The notes beneath the pieces were generated by a model. That model did not search any database. It was not told the DNA's origin and was given only the letters and a program-made list of their open reading frames with translations. The position numbers were made by a program, and so were the translations under genes. Shown here in pieces: positions 34,350 through 45,360 of a DNA stretch of 64,000 nt; the first letter of the stretch is position 1; each line of letters begins with the position of its first letter. This DNA comes from Malaya genurostris (Eukaryota; Arthropoda; Insecta; Diptera; Culicidae): the NCBI RefSeq assembly GCF_030247185.1, contig NC_080571.1:15903631-15967630 (forward strand). Reading direction: 5' to 3'.

Positions 34350-36105
34350 TGTAACGCTTTTAAACACTACAAGCTTACAAAAAGTAACATATATAACGCT
34401 TCGTCACACACAGAACTTACAAAAGAGTAACGGTTGTACCTTTTAAAAATATAACACATTTAATGTTTTGTAACACCTAAAACTTACAAAAAAGTAACGC
34501 ATGTCGTAATGTCTATAACTTACAAAAATGTAACGCATGTAACGCTTCGTAACGCCTATAACTTACAAAAAAGACTCGTTTCGTAGTGCTTCGTATCGCT
34601 TTTATTTACAAAGAAGTAACGCATGTAATGCTTCGTAACACCTATACCAGACAAAAAAGTAATGTATGTAACGCTCCGTAACGCCTATAATTTTTTATTA
34701 ATTTTAGTGGGTTTGACGTGAAGCCGCCATAACTAAGTTCAATTTTTGCAATGACTGAGCGGAAATGATGATTTATTGGAAAAAGATACGCTCAGAGACA
34801 GGTCCTGGTCCTTTTTCCAATAATTTTTTTTTCTGTTAATTTTTCAATCATTTGGCTCCTCCAATATATGTTTCCGCTCAGTCATTGCAAAAACTGCCTA
34901 TAACTTACAAAAAAGTAACGTATATAACGCTTCGTAATGTTTATAATTTACAAAAAAGTAACGCATGTAACGCTTCGTAACGCCTATAACTGACAAGAAA
35001 GTAATGCATGTAACGCTCCGTAACACCTATAACTTACAAAAAAGTAACGTATGTAACGGCTCGTAACATTCATAACTTACAAAAAAAGTAACGCATGTAA
35101 CGCTTCGTAACGCCTAGAACTTACAAAAACTAACGCATGTAGTGCTTCGCAACGGCTATAACTTACAAAAAAGTAACACATGTAACGCTTCGTAACGCCT
35201 ATAACTGACAAGAAAGTAATGCATGTAACGCTCCGTAACACCTATAACTTACAAAAAGTAACGCTTCGTAATGTCTAGAACTTACAAAAACTAACGTATG
35301 TAGTGCTTCGTAACGCCTAGAACTTACAAAAACTAACACATGTAACGCTTCGTAATGCTTATAACGGACAAGAAAGTAGTGCATGTAACGCTCCGTAACA
35401 CCTCAAACATACAAAAAAGTAACGCATGTAACGCTTCGTAACGCCTAGAACTTACAAAAAAGTAACGTATGTAACGGCTCGTAACATTTATAACTTACAA
35501 AAAAGTAACACATGTAACGCATATAACTGACAAGAAAGTAATGCATGTAACGCTCCGTAACACCTATAACTTACAAAAAGTAACGCATGTAACGCTTCGT
35601 AACGTCTAGAACTTACAAAAACTAACGCATGTAGTGCTTCGTAACACCTATAACTTACAAAAACTAACACATGTAACGCTTCGTAACGCTTATAACTGAC
35701 AAGAAAGTAGTGCATGTAACGCTCCGTAACACCTCAAACATACAAAAAAGTAACGCATGTAACGCTTCGTAACGCCTAGAACTTACAAAAACTAACGCAT
35801 GTAGTGCTTCGCAACGGCTATAACTTACAAAAAAGTAACACATGTAACGCTTCGTAACGCCTATAACTGACAAGAAAGTAATGCATGTAACGCTCCGTAA
35901 CACCTCAAACATACAAAAAAGTAACGCATGTAACGCTTCGTAACGTCTAGAACTTACAAAAACTAACGCATGTAGTGCTTCGTAACGCATATAACGCTTC
36001 GTAACGGCTATAACTTACAAAAAAGTAACGCATGTTATGCTACGTAACCCCTATAACTTACACAAAAATAACGCTTCGTAATACTCCGTAACGCTCAGTT
36101 GTACA
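34350..36105. repeat. 1.75 kb minisatellite, about 42 bp monomer, with higher-order structure
   Basis: The monomer reads roughly GTAACGCATGTAACGCTTCG then TAACGCCTATAACTTACAAAAAA, itself built on the 10 bp phrase TAACGC(A/T)(T/A)(T/C)G. About 40 monomers are present. A variant monomer with CTGACAAGAAAGTA(A/G)TGCATG followed by CTCCGTAACACCT recurs near 34992, 35207, 35367, 35529, 35698 and 35879. The intervals are 160-215 bp, i.e. about four monomers. The long minus-strand frames (EALHALVFVSSRRY) are only translations of the repeat. It is broken once by the insertion 34691-34895. Confidence 0.93.
34691..34895. mobile_element. Foldback insertion inside the minisatellite
   Basis: The array stops at CCTATAA (34690) and resumes at GCCTATAACTTAC (34895). 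The 200 bp between has 23 bp perfect inverted arms at 34743-34765 and 34871-34893, both containing TGCAATGACTGAGCGGAAA. The inverted pairing extends imperfectly inward, and an inner hairpin lies at about 34779-34821 (GGAAAAAG ... CTTTTTCC). GCCTATAA on both sides could be an 8 bp target duplication, but the array periodicity gives the same motif anyway. Confidence 0.65.
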
Positions 36106-37490
36106 AATGACGCTTCATTGAAACGTTTAATTTTTCGTTTGGGTGTATGTCACTACTCTACTGTAACGTTTCATTACATAGGGTAAGGGCTCCCTATTTC
36201 ATCTCATTTGTAAGAATTTTACCTCAAAAACCTGATTTAGCCACTAAAATCACTACGATTTTTTCATTTCATTTTCATTTCTGCTTAATTCGCCTTTGGG
36301 AATTGATTCCACATTGGAAATTGATTCATATTCGGTAGAAATAAAAATAATATTCAAAAAATCAGCTAAACACACTTCTGATATGTGCACTACTGTACTC
36401 CTAATTTCATCTCTAAGGTTTTATATTCATCCTATCATTGGTCCTTTATTCATCCCATAAATTAGCAATGGCAACAGTAATCAAAACTAAAATATTGCAC
36501 TATTACACTTTGAGGTTCAAAATGTCAGAAATTGTCTTAAAAAGGGCCTAATGCCAACTATAAGACAACACAAGATATTTTTAGAAACAGTTTGGAATCA
36601 TTTCGAAGTTTAAAATTTTTTGGATCGTTTTCGTTAAATTTCGTTTTAAATTTAAAACTATTGTTACTATTTAGGCATTAGCCCTTCTAAAAACAAAACG
36701 CAGAACCAGAGTTGCCATTTGTACAGATTTATCTGTATTGTATAGATTTTTGCGTTCGCATACTGATTTGAATTAGAGTACAGATTTTATACAGATTTTC
36801 TAAATTAAAATTTAATTTAATTTTTAATAATTTGTAAAGGTTTATGAAAAGTAAGAAGTTAAAAGTTTCTGAGTATCTGTTAGTATTTGATTGCAGTATT
36901 TCTTTAAAAGTTAATTAATCAACGGACAAATCACATGTTAAAATGGAAATCTTTTGTTCAAATATTTGATGATGAACACTGATAAACATTTATATTAAAA
37001 TTTTAAACCAATTTGAACTGATTCATTTTATTAGTGAAAACAGATAGAGCAGATACTTATTTTCTATAAAAGTATCTGGCATCTCTGTGCACAGTCGATA
37101 AAGCACACACACTTAACAGCGTTATGTTGACATATGGCGGAAAGAAACCAGTGCTACATGAACAAAATTCAGGATATGAATTTTCGATCTGAATTCTGGA
37201 ACTAGCGTCTGTACTCCGAACCTGAATTCTACAACTAACTTTTTAATCAGAAATTGATTCCTGAATTCAGTTTTAGAATTTAGTTCCTAAATTCAGTTTT
37301 AGAATTTAATTCAGTTTCAGATTTCAATTCCATAATTCTGAACCTGCACGCTAGAACTAAATTCGAAACATGGAGCTAGACTTTGGGACTAAATTCAGTT
37401 GCTTTGTTACGGTTCGGAATTCATGTTTAGAATCCAGTTCTTAAACTAAACTCGGAACCTAGATTCTGGAAATGAGGTCAGTTCTATAAT
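36106..37490. other. Unassigned DNA; right part GAACT/TTCAG-rich
   Basis: No gene seen. From about 37150 the sequence is dense in CTGAATTC, GAACTAA and TTTAGTTC phrases like those at 7190-7720 and 54500-54970. This block continues to 37850 and is interrupted by the SINE. Confidence 0.4.
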
Positions 37491-37697
37491 GCAAAGCAAA
37501 GCCTTGGTATTACATTCCTGTAGTGGAATTTGACCTTCTGTTTCAAAAGACTTCGCAGCCGATTCAGAGTGTACAGAACCAGTGCATGGCTGGTGCTACG
37601 ATTCTACTGACACTACGAATCCTTCCAGATCGGGACTCGAACATACGACAACTGGTTTGTAAGACCAGCGCTCTATGCATTGAACCGCCAACCCGGG
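37491..37697 (-). repeat. tRNA-derived SINE of a second family, minus strand
   Basis: The minus strand has a tRNA-like head. It includes an A-box region GGTTCAATGCATAGAGCGC, an anticodon arm CTGGT/CTTACAA/ACCAG (loop anticodon TAC), and a B box GTTCGAGTCCC (plus 37632-37642). A non-tRNA body follows (GTGTCAGTAGAATCGTAGCA, GAATCGGCTGCGAAGTC, then GGTCAAATTCCACTACAGGA) ending in CAAGGCTTTGCTTTGC. The acceptor stem does not pair, so it is not a functional tRNA. It is inserted in GAACT-rich repeat. Confidence 0.85.
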
Positions 37698-37964
37698 ACA
37701 AAGTTCTATAATCCTAGATCTGAATTTATCACCTGATTTCTTCATCTGGATTCCGAACCTGAATTTTGAACTAAGTTCTAAACCTAAGTCGCAGATTTCG
37801 AATTTAGTTCTTGAATCCAGTTCCAGAATTCAGAAACATAATTTAATTGAAGGCCGTGCAGATTCAAAATTGAATAAATTCCACATATGGTTCATATTCG
37901 AACCATTTAAATATTCTCAACGGATTATGCCCTCTGAGTTTACCTCTACTATCTAAATCTACAA

Positions 37965-38130
37965 AAAAGCCGGGTGGGTAATGTCACAGATATAACTGGA
38001 GACCGTGAATACTAATAAAACTGAAATGCTTCTTTCACACTTCCGAATGTAGATAATCGTTCGTGATTGTGTGAATTTTGCAACATTTATTGCTTCACTT
38101 CCGGAATTGTAACGGTGCATCTATACTCAA
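37965..38130. repeat. Dispersed repeat, copy 2 (partner 6880-7090)
   Basis: See 6880-7090. Here the match is GGGTAATGTCACAGATATAACTGGAG, then GAATACTAATAAAACTGA and CACTTCCGAATGTAG. Confidence 0.5.
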
Positions 38131-38790
38131 GTTCGACTTATTGACGACAAACATATTCTACCAAACAATGAAAAAAATGACCGATTTTGACCAAACTAGT
38201 TGCAAATAGAAGGTCTTTCTGAAAGTATTTACGCTATTGTTTTTTTTTTTTGTTTTTAGATCGGACGATTACTTTCCGAGTTATACAAATTGTTATGTAA
38301 AAAGTTGCAGCTTTTTGAAAATATCTGTCGCAATTGACCTTGTAAACAAAACATGATTCCAAATTCCTTATTGTAATTGTATGAATCCGTTTACTATTCA
38401 CGGAGATATTTCTGTGTTTGAATTTTTGTGTTATCGAATAGTTCATGGTATCTTCATAGTGGGAGTTTAGAATGATGCGCGATAGAATGACGCTTGAAAT
38501 CTAAATTAAACACAATTTTATTTTTTTTAAATAATTGAAAGATTGAATACAGTGCTCTTTAGCATAGTTTTTTGGTTCGATTTGTTTTTAGCACAGTTCC
38601 TTTTTTACAACATAATCGTTCAACTGTGACATGTTAATTCTTATATTGGCAATTCTGCATTATCTTCGAACTCAATGTTGCACATACATTTATAAATAAC
38701 TAAATCGACTGTAAATATCTTCAACTGCTACAACAAAAAAAACGATGTTTTTTTTTATTTCACTCATATATATTCATTAAAAATATGTAT
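38131..38790. other. Unassigned AT-rich DNA
   Basis: No gene seen; contains T-runs and A-runs. The minus frame at 38234-38446 is not recognised. Confidence 0.3.
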
Positions 38791-39427
38791 ATTCGTTGAT
38801 TTTTTTTATATTTTGTGTAATTTATTTAAAAAAAAAAAACAATGGATTGCATTATTTCTAGTCACAATTTTTGAGAAAAAATCGAACACTGGTGCAGAAA
38901 ACTTGTGTTTCGATAAAAAGGCATCATCTCACCGCCAGGTGGATAAAGTCCGTTTTTTAATACAATGAAGTTTTATGCGAATTTACGTACCGCATATAAA
39001 AAACCGCATAACTCTGAAAATTCGCATAAAAAAACCGCGTAACTCTGAGACTTCGCATAAAAATAACGGCATAACTCTGAAACTTCGCATAAAGAAAACT
39101 CTGATAATTCGCATAAAAAAGTCGCGTAAAAAACCGCATAAAAAAGACCGCATAAAAAAGACCTCAGTGTACACTGATGAGTCGAAGACAAAACGTACCA
39201 AATATGATATACGTCATGTGCTCTTTGCACAAACTGAATTCCTTTGAGGTACTAAAACCCCTGAATGTCAATATTTCTAGCTCTTTATGCCTTTTTCTAT
39301 GACATTCGGTCAGGACCCATGAATTTCATATCTTGTCACCTACGAGAATCAGCTTGTTACAAGCCAATATTGGCAGAAAGCTTCACACTGTGATAAGTCC
39401 GGCGAGAAATTGGATAAGAAGTAATGT
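38791..39427. repeat. 428 bp duplicated segment, copy A, carrying a MITE
   Basis: From ATTCGTTGATTTTTTTTATATTTTGTG to GGATAAGAAGTAATGT it matches 41044-41472 at high identity (CACCGCCAGGTGGATAAAGT; ACACTGATGAGTCGAAGACAAAACG; GGTCAGGACCCATGAATT...). After removal of the 207 bp MITE and one TA it is 428 bp, against 429 bp for copy B. The pair is direct and about 1.6 kb apart. It is either a local duplication or two insertions of one repeat. Confidence 0.85.
38963..39169. mobile_element. CACTG-ended MITE, verified by an empty site
   Basis: Same family as 33368-33614, opposite orientation (CGCATAAAAAACCGCATAAC units), ending in GACCTCAGTG. It is flanked by TA at 38961-38962 and 39170-39171. Copy B of the host segment (41209-41212, AATACACTGATG) shows the same place without the element and with a single TA, so the target duplication is TA. 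Confidence 0.88.
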
Positions 39428-39452
39428 TTAAACTAATATTTAATGTTCGAAT

Positions 39453-39961
39453 TTACAGTAGAACTATCCGTTGAATAGTATCGATCGTTTGCGGGAATCT
39501 GCGTCTTCGAAAGAGGGAAGTAACTTTCGTCGTCCAAAACAAATTTTTTTCCAAAAAAATTTTAATCAACCAGCGGCATTGGGAATTCAGCGTTGAAATC
39601 TGTGCGTCAGTATATGCCGGGGCTCGTGTCTTCTTTCGGTACTTTATTCCGAGTCTTTTCAATGTTTTGCAGATGTACTGGTGAGAACAGTTGAACTTTT
39701 TTGCGGCATCCCTTTGACTCAGTGAATCCTTGTTGTTGAAGGCACGAGAAAGAGAATGAAGTCCTTTTGCGTCCATAATTTTTGCTGGTCTTCCACTACC
39801 TCCCTTACGAGCAGTTGTTGGGCATCTTAGGATATTGTAAACTGTCGAAGCTGCAACATTTTTGCTTTTAAAATGTTGTACCGTATACTATTTGCCGAGA
39901 TTTCTGTGCAGTTCGTAGAACCGTGCAATGCGCTCGTGAAATACTTCTTGTTTCGACGGCA
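39453..39961 (-). pseudogene. Mariner-superfamily transposase remnant (possibly DD41D type), N-terminal half
   Basis: On the minus strand from an ATG at about 39961 it reads MPSKQEVFHERIARFYELHR, has an in-frame TAG after NLGK, then continues TVQHFKSKNVAASTVYNILR and GGSGRPAKIMDAKGLHSLSR. The second DNA-binding part follows (SQRDAAKKFNCSHQYICKTL), and KYRKKTRAPAYTDAQ. After a frameshift, NLFWTTKVTSLF corresponds to the region of the first catalytic aspartate, shifted out of frame. Everything after is missing. The mariner at 40047 lies just upstream of its start, possibly inserted into its 5' UTR. Confidence 0.75.
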
Positions 39962-40046
39962 TTTTGAGCAAAACTGAGCAAGCATGAACAGAACAGAAAA
40001 TACTAGCAGAAAGAGAAGAAAGAGAGCTAACACATACACACTCTTA

Positions 40047-40968
40047 ACACATGGATCAATAAGTCCCGAGACTAAAGCAGAGATGGCGCTCGTAGTAAAC
40101 CAGTAACCACGTCTTTCTAGAGTACTAACCTTTGCTTAAAACGGGTCAAAATTTTAAGTCGATCCGACCAGAAACAGGTGAGTTATCGAGGTTGGAGTAA
40201 AGTCGTTTTGTAGTTTGTTTAAAAAATGGCAAAAACCGAGTTTCGTGTTTTGATAAAACATTGTTTTTTAATGGGTAAAAACACCGTGCAAGCGAAACAA
40301 TGGATTGAAAAATGTTATGCGGACTCTTGTCCATCAAAAGCAACGATTTGTCGGTGGTTCGCCGAGTTTAAACGTGGTCGTACCGACACAAATGACGCGG
40401 AACGCTCGGGTTGACCTGTGGAAGCCGTTACACCGGAAAATGTGAGTGAAGTGACAAAAATTATAATGAAAGATCGTAAAGTGAAACTCTGTGAGATTGC
40501 TGAGATGATACAGATATCATATGGAAGTGTATTTACTATCCTTCATGAAAAATTGAGCATAAAAAAGGTTTTTTCCAAGTGGGTGCCGCGATTGCTTTCG
40601 ATGGAACAAAATGCACCCTGCCACAAGTCGATGAAAACAATGGCGAAATTGAACGAATTGGGCTTTGATCTGCTTCCCCACCCCCCATACTCGCCAGATT
40701 TAGCCCCCAGTGACTACTGGCTCTTTGCTGATCTTAAAAAAATGCTCCAGGGAAAAAGATTTGGCTCAAATGAGGAGATCATCGCTGAAACTGAAGTTTA
40801 TTTTGAAGCGAAAGATAAATTTTTGTATAAACATGGTATTGAAAAATTGGAAAAACGTTGGAACCATTGTATCACCCTAAAAGGTGATTATGTTGATGAA
40901 TAAAAAAAAAATTTGCAAAAAAAAATGTTGTTTCCATTGTTAGTCTCGGGACTTATTGATCCATGTGT
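40047..40968 (+). mobile_element. Second irritans-like mariner, internally deleted, with intact TIRs
   Basis: TIRs of about 27 bp: ACACATGGATCAATAAGTCC continuing CGAGACTAA at the left and its inverse at the right. The TA duplications are at 40045-40046 and 40969-40970. At 922 bp it is about 0.35-0.4 kb short of full length. The TIR sequence differs from that of the 11402 element, so this is a separate mariner lineage that has lost the same central portion. Confidence 0.92.
40226..40903 (+). pseudogene. Mariner transposase with stop and central deletion
   Basis: It starts MAKTEFRVLIKHCFLMGKNT and has both helix-turn-helix regions (ATICRWFAEFKRG; IAEMIQISYGSVFTIL). A TGA interrupts after AERSG at about 40412. 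WVPRLLSMEQ is joined in frame to NAPCHKSMKTMAKLNELGFD and YSPDLAPSDYWLF, so the segment with the first catalytic aspartate is deleted. What remains is the N-terminal end of the second-aspartate motif (NAPCHKS, the aspartate itself lost at the junction) and the third (DLAPSD). The C-terminus ends NHCITLKGDYVDE. It is non-functional. Confidence 0.9.
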
Positions 40969-41043
40969 TAGTTCTTTCTGAGCTCGTTTTTTGTTGAGCA
41001 TACAGGCCTCGAACAAATTCCAAAATTTTAGTTGCCACCCGTT

Positions 41044-41472
41044 ATTCGTTGAATTTTTTAATATTTTGTGTTATTTATTAAAAAAAAAAAGGATTGCCAT
41101 TCTTTCTAGTTACAATTTTTGAGAAAAAATCAGATATTGATGCAGAAGACATGTGGTTCGATAAAAAGGTATCATCTCACCGCCAGGTGGATAAAGTGCG
41201 TTTTTTAATACACTGATGAGTCGAAGACAAAACGTACCAAATATGAAATACGTCATGTGCTCTTTGCACAAACTGAATTCCTTTGAGGTACCAAAACCCC
41301 TGAATGTCAATATTTCTAGCTCTTTATGCCTTTTTCTACGATATTCGGTCAGGACCCATGAATTCCATATAAATCCTTCGTCACCTACGAGAATCAGCTT
41401 GCTACAAGTCAATATTGGCAGAAAGCTTCACACTGTTGTTAGTCCTGCGAGAAATTGGATAAGAAGTAATGT
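41044..41472. repeat. 428 bp duplicated segment, copy B (empty of the MITE)
   Basis: Partner of 38791-39427. The plus frame at 41216-41563 and minus frame 41110-41412 are not protein-like. Confidence 0.85.
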
Positions 41473-41562
41473 ACACTTACGGATGACGGTACTTTCTCCA
41501 CACCATCTCCAAAAAAACTACATCAAAACATACAATATTTATATTTGTATCGTGTTCCTATA

Positions 41563-42828
41563 ATAAGGAGTGTATCGAAAATAAGCTATCAACAAATTTT
41601 TCTTTCAAACTATGATAAAAAACAATATGTTATTCAAACTAAAAATTGATCCTTTATTGTACGAGGTTAAAATTGAGCATAATGAAAACCGGATGAAATT
41701 TAAGTTATTTCTTCACGAATTTTCGAACTTTTGGTCGAACGCATTTCATCAAGTTCCGGACAAGTGTTGCATCGCATTTTTTGGACGCTTGAGTCCAACT
41801 TTTTTTGAACTCCTGCATGTTCCCAGCTGCCGTACCAGTCTTTTTGAAGACTCTCTTCACGATTGCCCAATAACGTTCGATGGGTCGCAGCTGAGAGCAA
41901 TTTGGTAGATAGATATTTTTCGCAACGAAATTTTTGCCCAATTGAGAGTGGTTTCGGCATAGTGAGCCGACGCTAAATCCAGCCAAAACAGTGGAGGTGT
42001 ACTATGCTTCTTATATAAAGGCAGCAATCTTTTCTGGAGACACTCAGATCGAAAGATTTCTGCATTTATAGTTTCGGTGGTGTAAAAAATGGTTGACTTC
42101 AAACCACAGGCACATATTGCTTGCCATACCAGTAGCTTTCGACCGAATTTCTCCACTTGAATCGACCTGTTCGCAACGACGACAGTAAAGTATTGTGGAC
42201 CTGGAAAGATTTTTGAGTCCTCCTTTACATAAGTCGCATCGTCCATCAAAACGCATGCATCCGGAAACTGCAAAAGACGCGAATACAATTTCCGGGCCCT
42301 TGTTGCTGCTCACTTCTTCTGTTCTACACTTTGTTTCGAGATTTTCTGCTTCTTGTAGATCTTTAGGTGATTTCGCCTGGATCATTCCGACACTCGTTCC
42401 TGCTTTTTTGGCCAAATCACGTATTGACATTGATTTGTTCTTCATGATTAGAGATACCTTTCTGGTCCAGTTTCGGGTTGAAAGAACCGGGTTTTCTGCC
42501 TCTTCCTGGTAGCTCATCCAAAGAATAGTGTTCCTCATACTTATTAATGATTATTTTAAAACTGGCATGATGAATTCCAAATCGCTTCGCCAATTTTCGC
42601 ATAGTAATACCCTTCTCACTTAGCCATGTGTCCAGAACCTTAATTTTCACTACCTTTTTAATACGCAACATTTTGAAAACGCTGAATTTCAACCGCACAA
42701 ACAAGTAAACAAACAAAAGCTGACAGCCAAACGCACAGTATGCTGTGATCTGAGCATAAAAAACCATCACAAATACATGCGTACAACACAAATGTATGTG
42801 GATAGCTTATTTTCGATACACTCCTTAT
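41563..42828 (-). mobile_element. DD37E Tc1/mariner-like transposon copy 3, near full length
   Basis: TIRs ATAAGGAGTGTATCGAAAAT continuing AAGCTAT at the left and the inverse at the right, with TA on both sides (41561-41562, 42829-42830); length is 1266 bp. On the minus strand the frames join to a transposase. The N-terminus is about 42670 (KVVKIKVLDTWLSEKGITMR) and the helix-turn-helix is RKLAKRFGIHHASFKIIINK. The first catalytic aspartate is in CVLMDDATYVKEDS, the second in FWLDLASAHYAETTLNW and the glutamate in PIERYWAIVKR, then the terminus VRKFVKK. At least three frameshifts (near 42450, 42290-42380 and 41930) and a short deletion after TTLNW inactivate it. Confidence 0.9.
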
Positions 42829-42830
42829 TA

Positions 42831-43990
42831 TGACAAACTGCAATTGAAGAATTATATTGATTAGCATTAGTAAGCGTATAAAAATGCACATTTTACTGTC
42901 GATGAATATCGAAACCTAAAGAAAAATATCTTAAATTTAAGAATCTTGCCAAGCTCTAATGGTATATCATAAAACCGGTATTAAGATGAACGCTTGGTAT
43001 TAGTGGAACATTTTACCGTTCTCTGATAGGCTTACCAAAAACATCTGTACAATAGTACCGTTAAGCATGCGGAAATTACACTGCTATAAATATTCAAGAT
43101 GAACAAATAGTGAACCATCATTTGAACTAATCCATTAATAATAGGCTAAACATGCAATATACCGACAATCAACCATAAATCCGCTCTACAGTGCATGAAG
43201 CTTAGTGATTCTGCAGTACCATAGGTCTGACGCAAATTGTGATAACCGAAATTAATTAGTTGATTGTTGGCATCAGTGCGCAACATCCTCGAACCGTATA
43301 TCAAGATAAGTCGGTTCGTAAGGAACGCACACGATCACCTCAAATTGGATTTCCTGCTGGTCATGCATCCATCCCACGTATACTCTCCGGCCACGGAAGG
43401 TTGACACCAGCGCCGTGTCTGGTCTCCAGCGGTGCTTCGCTCTTCACGAAATCGTTCCGTTGATGGCTAGTTAGGAGGTTTAAATTCTAATTATCCACTT
43501 CATCAGAACTGAGGACGCACACACATGTATACGCTGGGATTAGTTGCTAAATCAACGGCGACGTTTGCTCAGTCGAGTTGATAAGTCGTTTCACGATTGA
43601 CAATAGGCCTAGATAAACAAAGATTCACAAAGTCTCATAGTTTGTTTGTTATCCAAGACAACATATGCGTCAGGAAGCGTTTGAATTTATTATATACGTC
43701 TCAGCATCATGAAATATGCGTATAGCCTTGAACCAAAAAAAGAAACGCGTACCCCCACGTTTAGTTTATAATCGTTCGTTAGAAAACCACGCTAGACAGC
43801 GATCATTGTTGTATGTATCAGTATATCAGCTATCATCGATCGATTGACACAGGATATCAAAGCGTCCAGGAACAGAAAACCTGGCAACGCTTCAACGTCT
43901 GACAGTCGATATTAGGTTAAGGTCAATGAAACCCAAGTGGTGCCATCCTTCCAAGCAGCCGGCAGACGGTTGTTGGTAAACAAACAAATA
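42831..43990. other. Unassigned DNA, no gene seen
   Basis: No recognisable repeats. GC rises from about 43260 on; the plus frame at 43260-43463 is not recognised. It may be intron or upstream region of the minus-strand gene. Confidence 0.3.
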
Positions 43991-43995
43991 CTCAC

Positions 43996-45360
43996 CTTTG
44001 AGTTGATGAATAGATTCGTCAGTGTGCAGGTCTTTCTTGTGAACCAAACCAGGCGCTCTGATTTCTGATTGTTAGCTTTGTTTTACTATTATCTTGCCAG
44101 CGGATTGTAATTTACCAATCACTCACTTTGAGATTTCTATGACAATCTTCGACCAAACGATAAACTATTTATAAACCAAATACCTCACTCTCAGTTGTTG
44201 ATCAAGGCTACACTTACACTCTCCGGACACGAACGTGAAACGCGTCGACAACACGTTTTTGTTATTAGCACAACCTTTGAATTTTAACTGTAACGTATTG
44301 CACTCTAATTTACTCTTATGCACATTCGCCCAAATAAAAAAATAGGAAATTTCTCCTTGCGTCACTCCGATTGCAACCTTTGAAGTACACTGCAAAACTT
44401 CCGACAGGAAACAACAAAAATCTCACGTTGGAAATCTTCCCTAATTAAACCGCAGAATTTTAGATGACTAAGCTGATCCACTGTCTCGCCGGACACGAAA
44501 TGCATCTATTTTCCAATGAAGCGGTGAACTTCCGTCCCACGGCCACTCAATTTTTAGCCCAGCGCCCTACAAAAAACCAATCCTCCCGCGACTGTCAAAA
44601 ACCAATCCGCCCGAGAGCGCAAAGGCCGGGTTTACGAAAACACAAAGCAGGCGTGTCGCACCAACAAACACACATAAAAGCGCAACACAAAAACGGTACC
44701 CGGCAGCTTCGTACCAGTCTCACGATCACGATGCTTGTTCTGTTCCTGGTTCGATGCGAAATACTTGATTCGATTCAATTCGCAACGATGTAAATCGTTA
44801 CTAGGATGGCACTACCCACTACCAGAGTGAAACGATGTGAATACGATCGCGACGTTTTATCGACTAAAGGTTGGCTTCCTAACTGCCGCCGCTCCTGCTG
44901 ACAAACTCTTGTACTGTCTGCTACTGCTACTGCTACTCGGAAACATTCGCAACAGTAGCAGCAGCAGCAGCAGCAATAGCACCTGTCCGTTGCTACTGAT
45001 GATGAAGCATCGTTGATGATCGTAGCGCAGCGCAGCACAAAACTTTCAATGACGCACGCTTGCAAACAGTTTCGCGTATCTCCCAGCCGGCGCACGACAC
45101 GGTTTGGGTCAGGGTACCGCGTGCACCATTGGCTGCTGTTGTGATTTGGAGTACGTTCGCGCAGTTTGCGCTCCATTCCCTCTCACGGTTCTCATGGGAA
45201 AAACAGTGAGAATCCGACGTCTCAGCGTCATTTCGTTTTGTTTATGTTTGATCACTTCGGCACAAGCTGAAAATTGCTTCCCTTCAATCAAAGTTACCGA
45301 TGAGTCAACATCAGTTTAGGAACTTGGAGAACGTGCTGTGCTATAAAAACTACAAAATAG
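43996..45360 (-). promoter_or_regulatory. Candidate 5' UTR exon and promoter region of the minus-strand gene
   Basis: On the minus strand CAACTCAAAG|GTGAGTATTTG at 43996/43995 is a near-consensus splice donor. Upstream of it is a 1.2 kb block with higher GC, many CpG and no transposon similarity, including a CAG/CTG-like trinucleotide tract (44925-44980). It has no long coherent frame: 44464-44793 plus and 44775-45176 minus are compositional. This fits a 5' untranslated exon, whose next exon could be 17806-18155. On the other strand a TATAAAA occurs at 45341. Inference only; no transcript evidence. Confidence 0.35.

Noticed and set aside
35199..35990. Repetitive EALHALVFVSSRRY protein on the minus strand
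   Set aside because: A translation of the 42 bp minisatellite. The frame is open only because monomer length and composition happen to lack stops; there is no splice or promoter context.
34350..36105. CRISPR-like array of repeats
   Set aside because: Monomers are contiguous and diverged, without unique spacers, and the DNA is eukaryotic.
37632..37697. Functional tRNA-Val gene
   Set aside because: Anticodon arm and B box are present but the acceptor stem does not pair, and the sequence continues into a SINE body.
44775..45176. Cys-rich 133-residue minus frame
   Set aside because: The cysteine run comes from a GCT/CTG-type trinucleotide tract (44925-44980). No family similarity; more likely untranslated or promoter sequence.
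45341..45347. TATAAAA as a plus-strand promoter
   Set aside because: No plus-strand exon follows; TATA-like strings are common in AT-rich DNA. Mentioned only as a possibility within the regulatory block.
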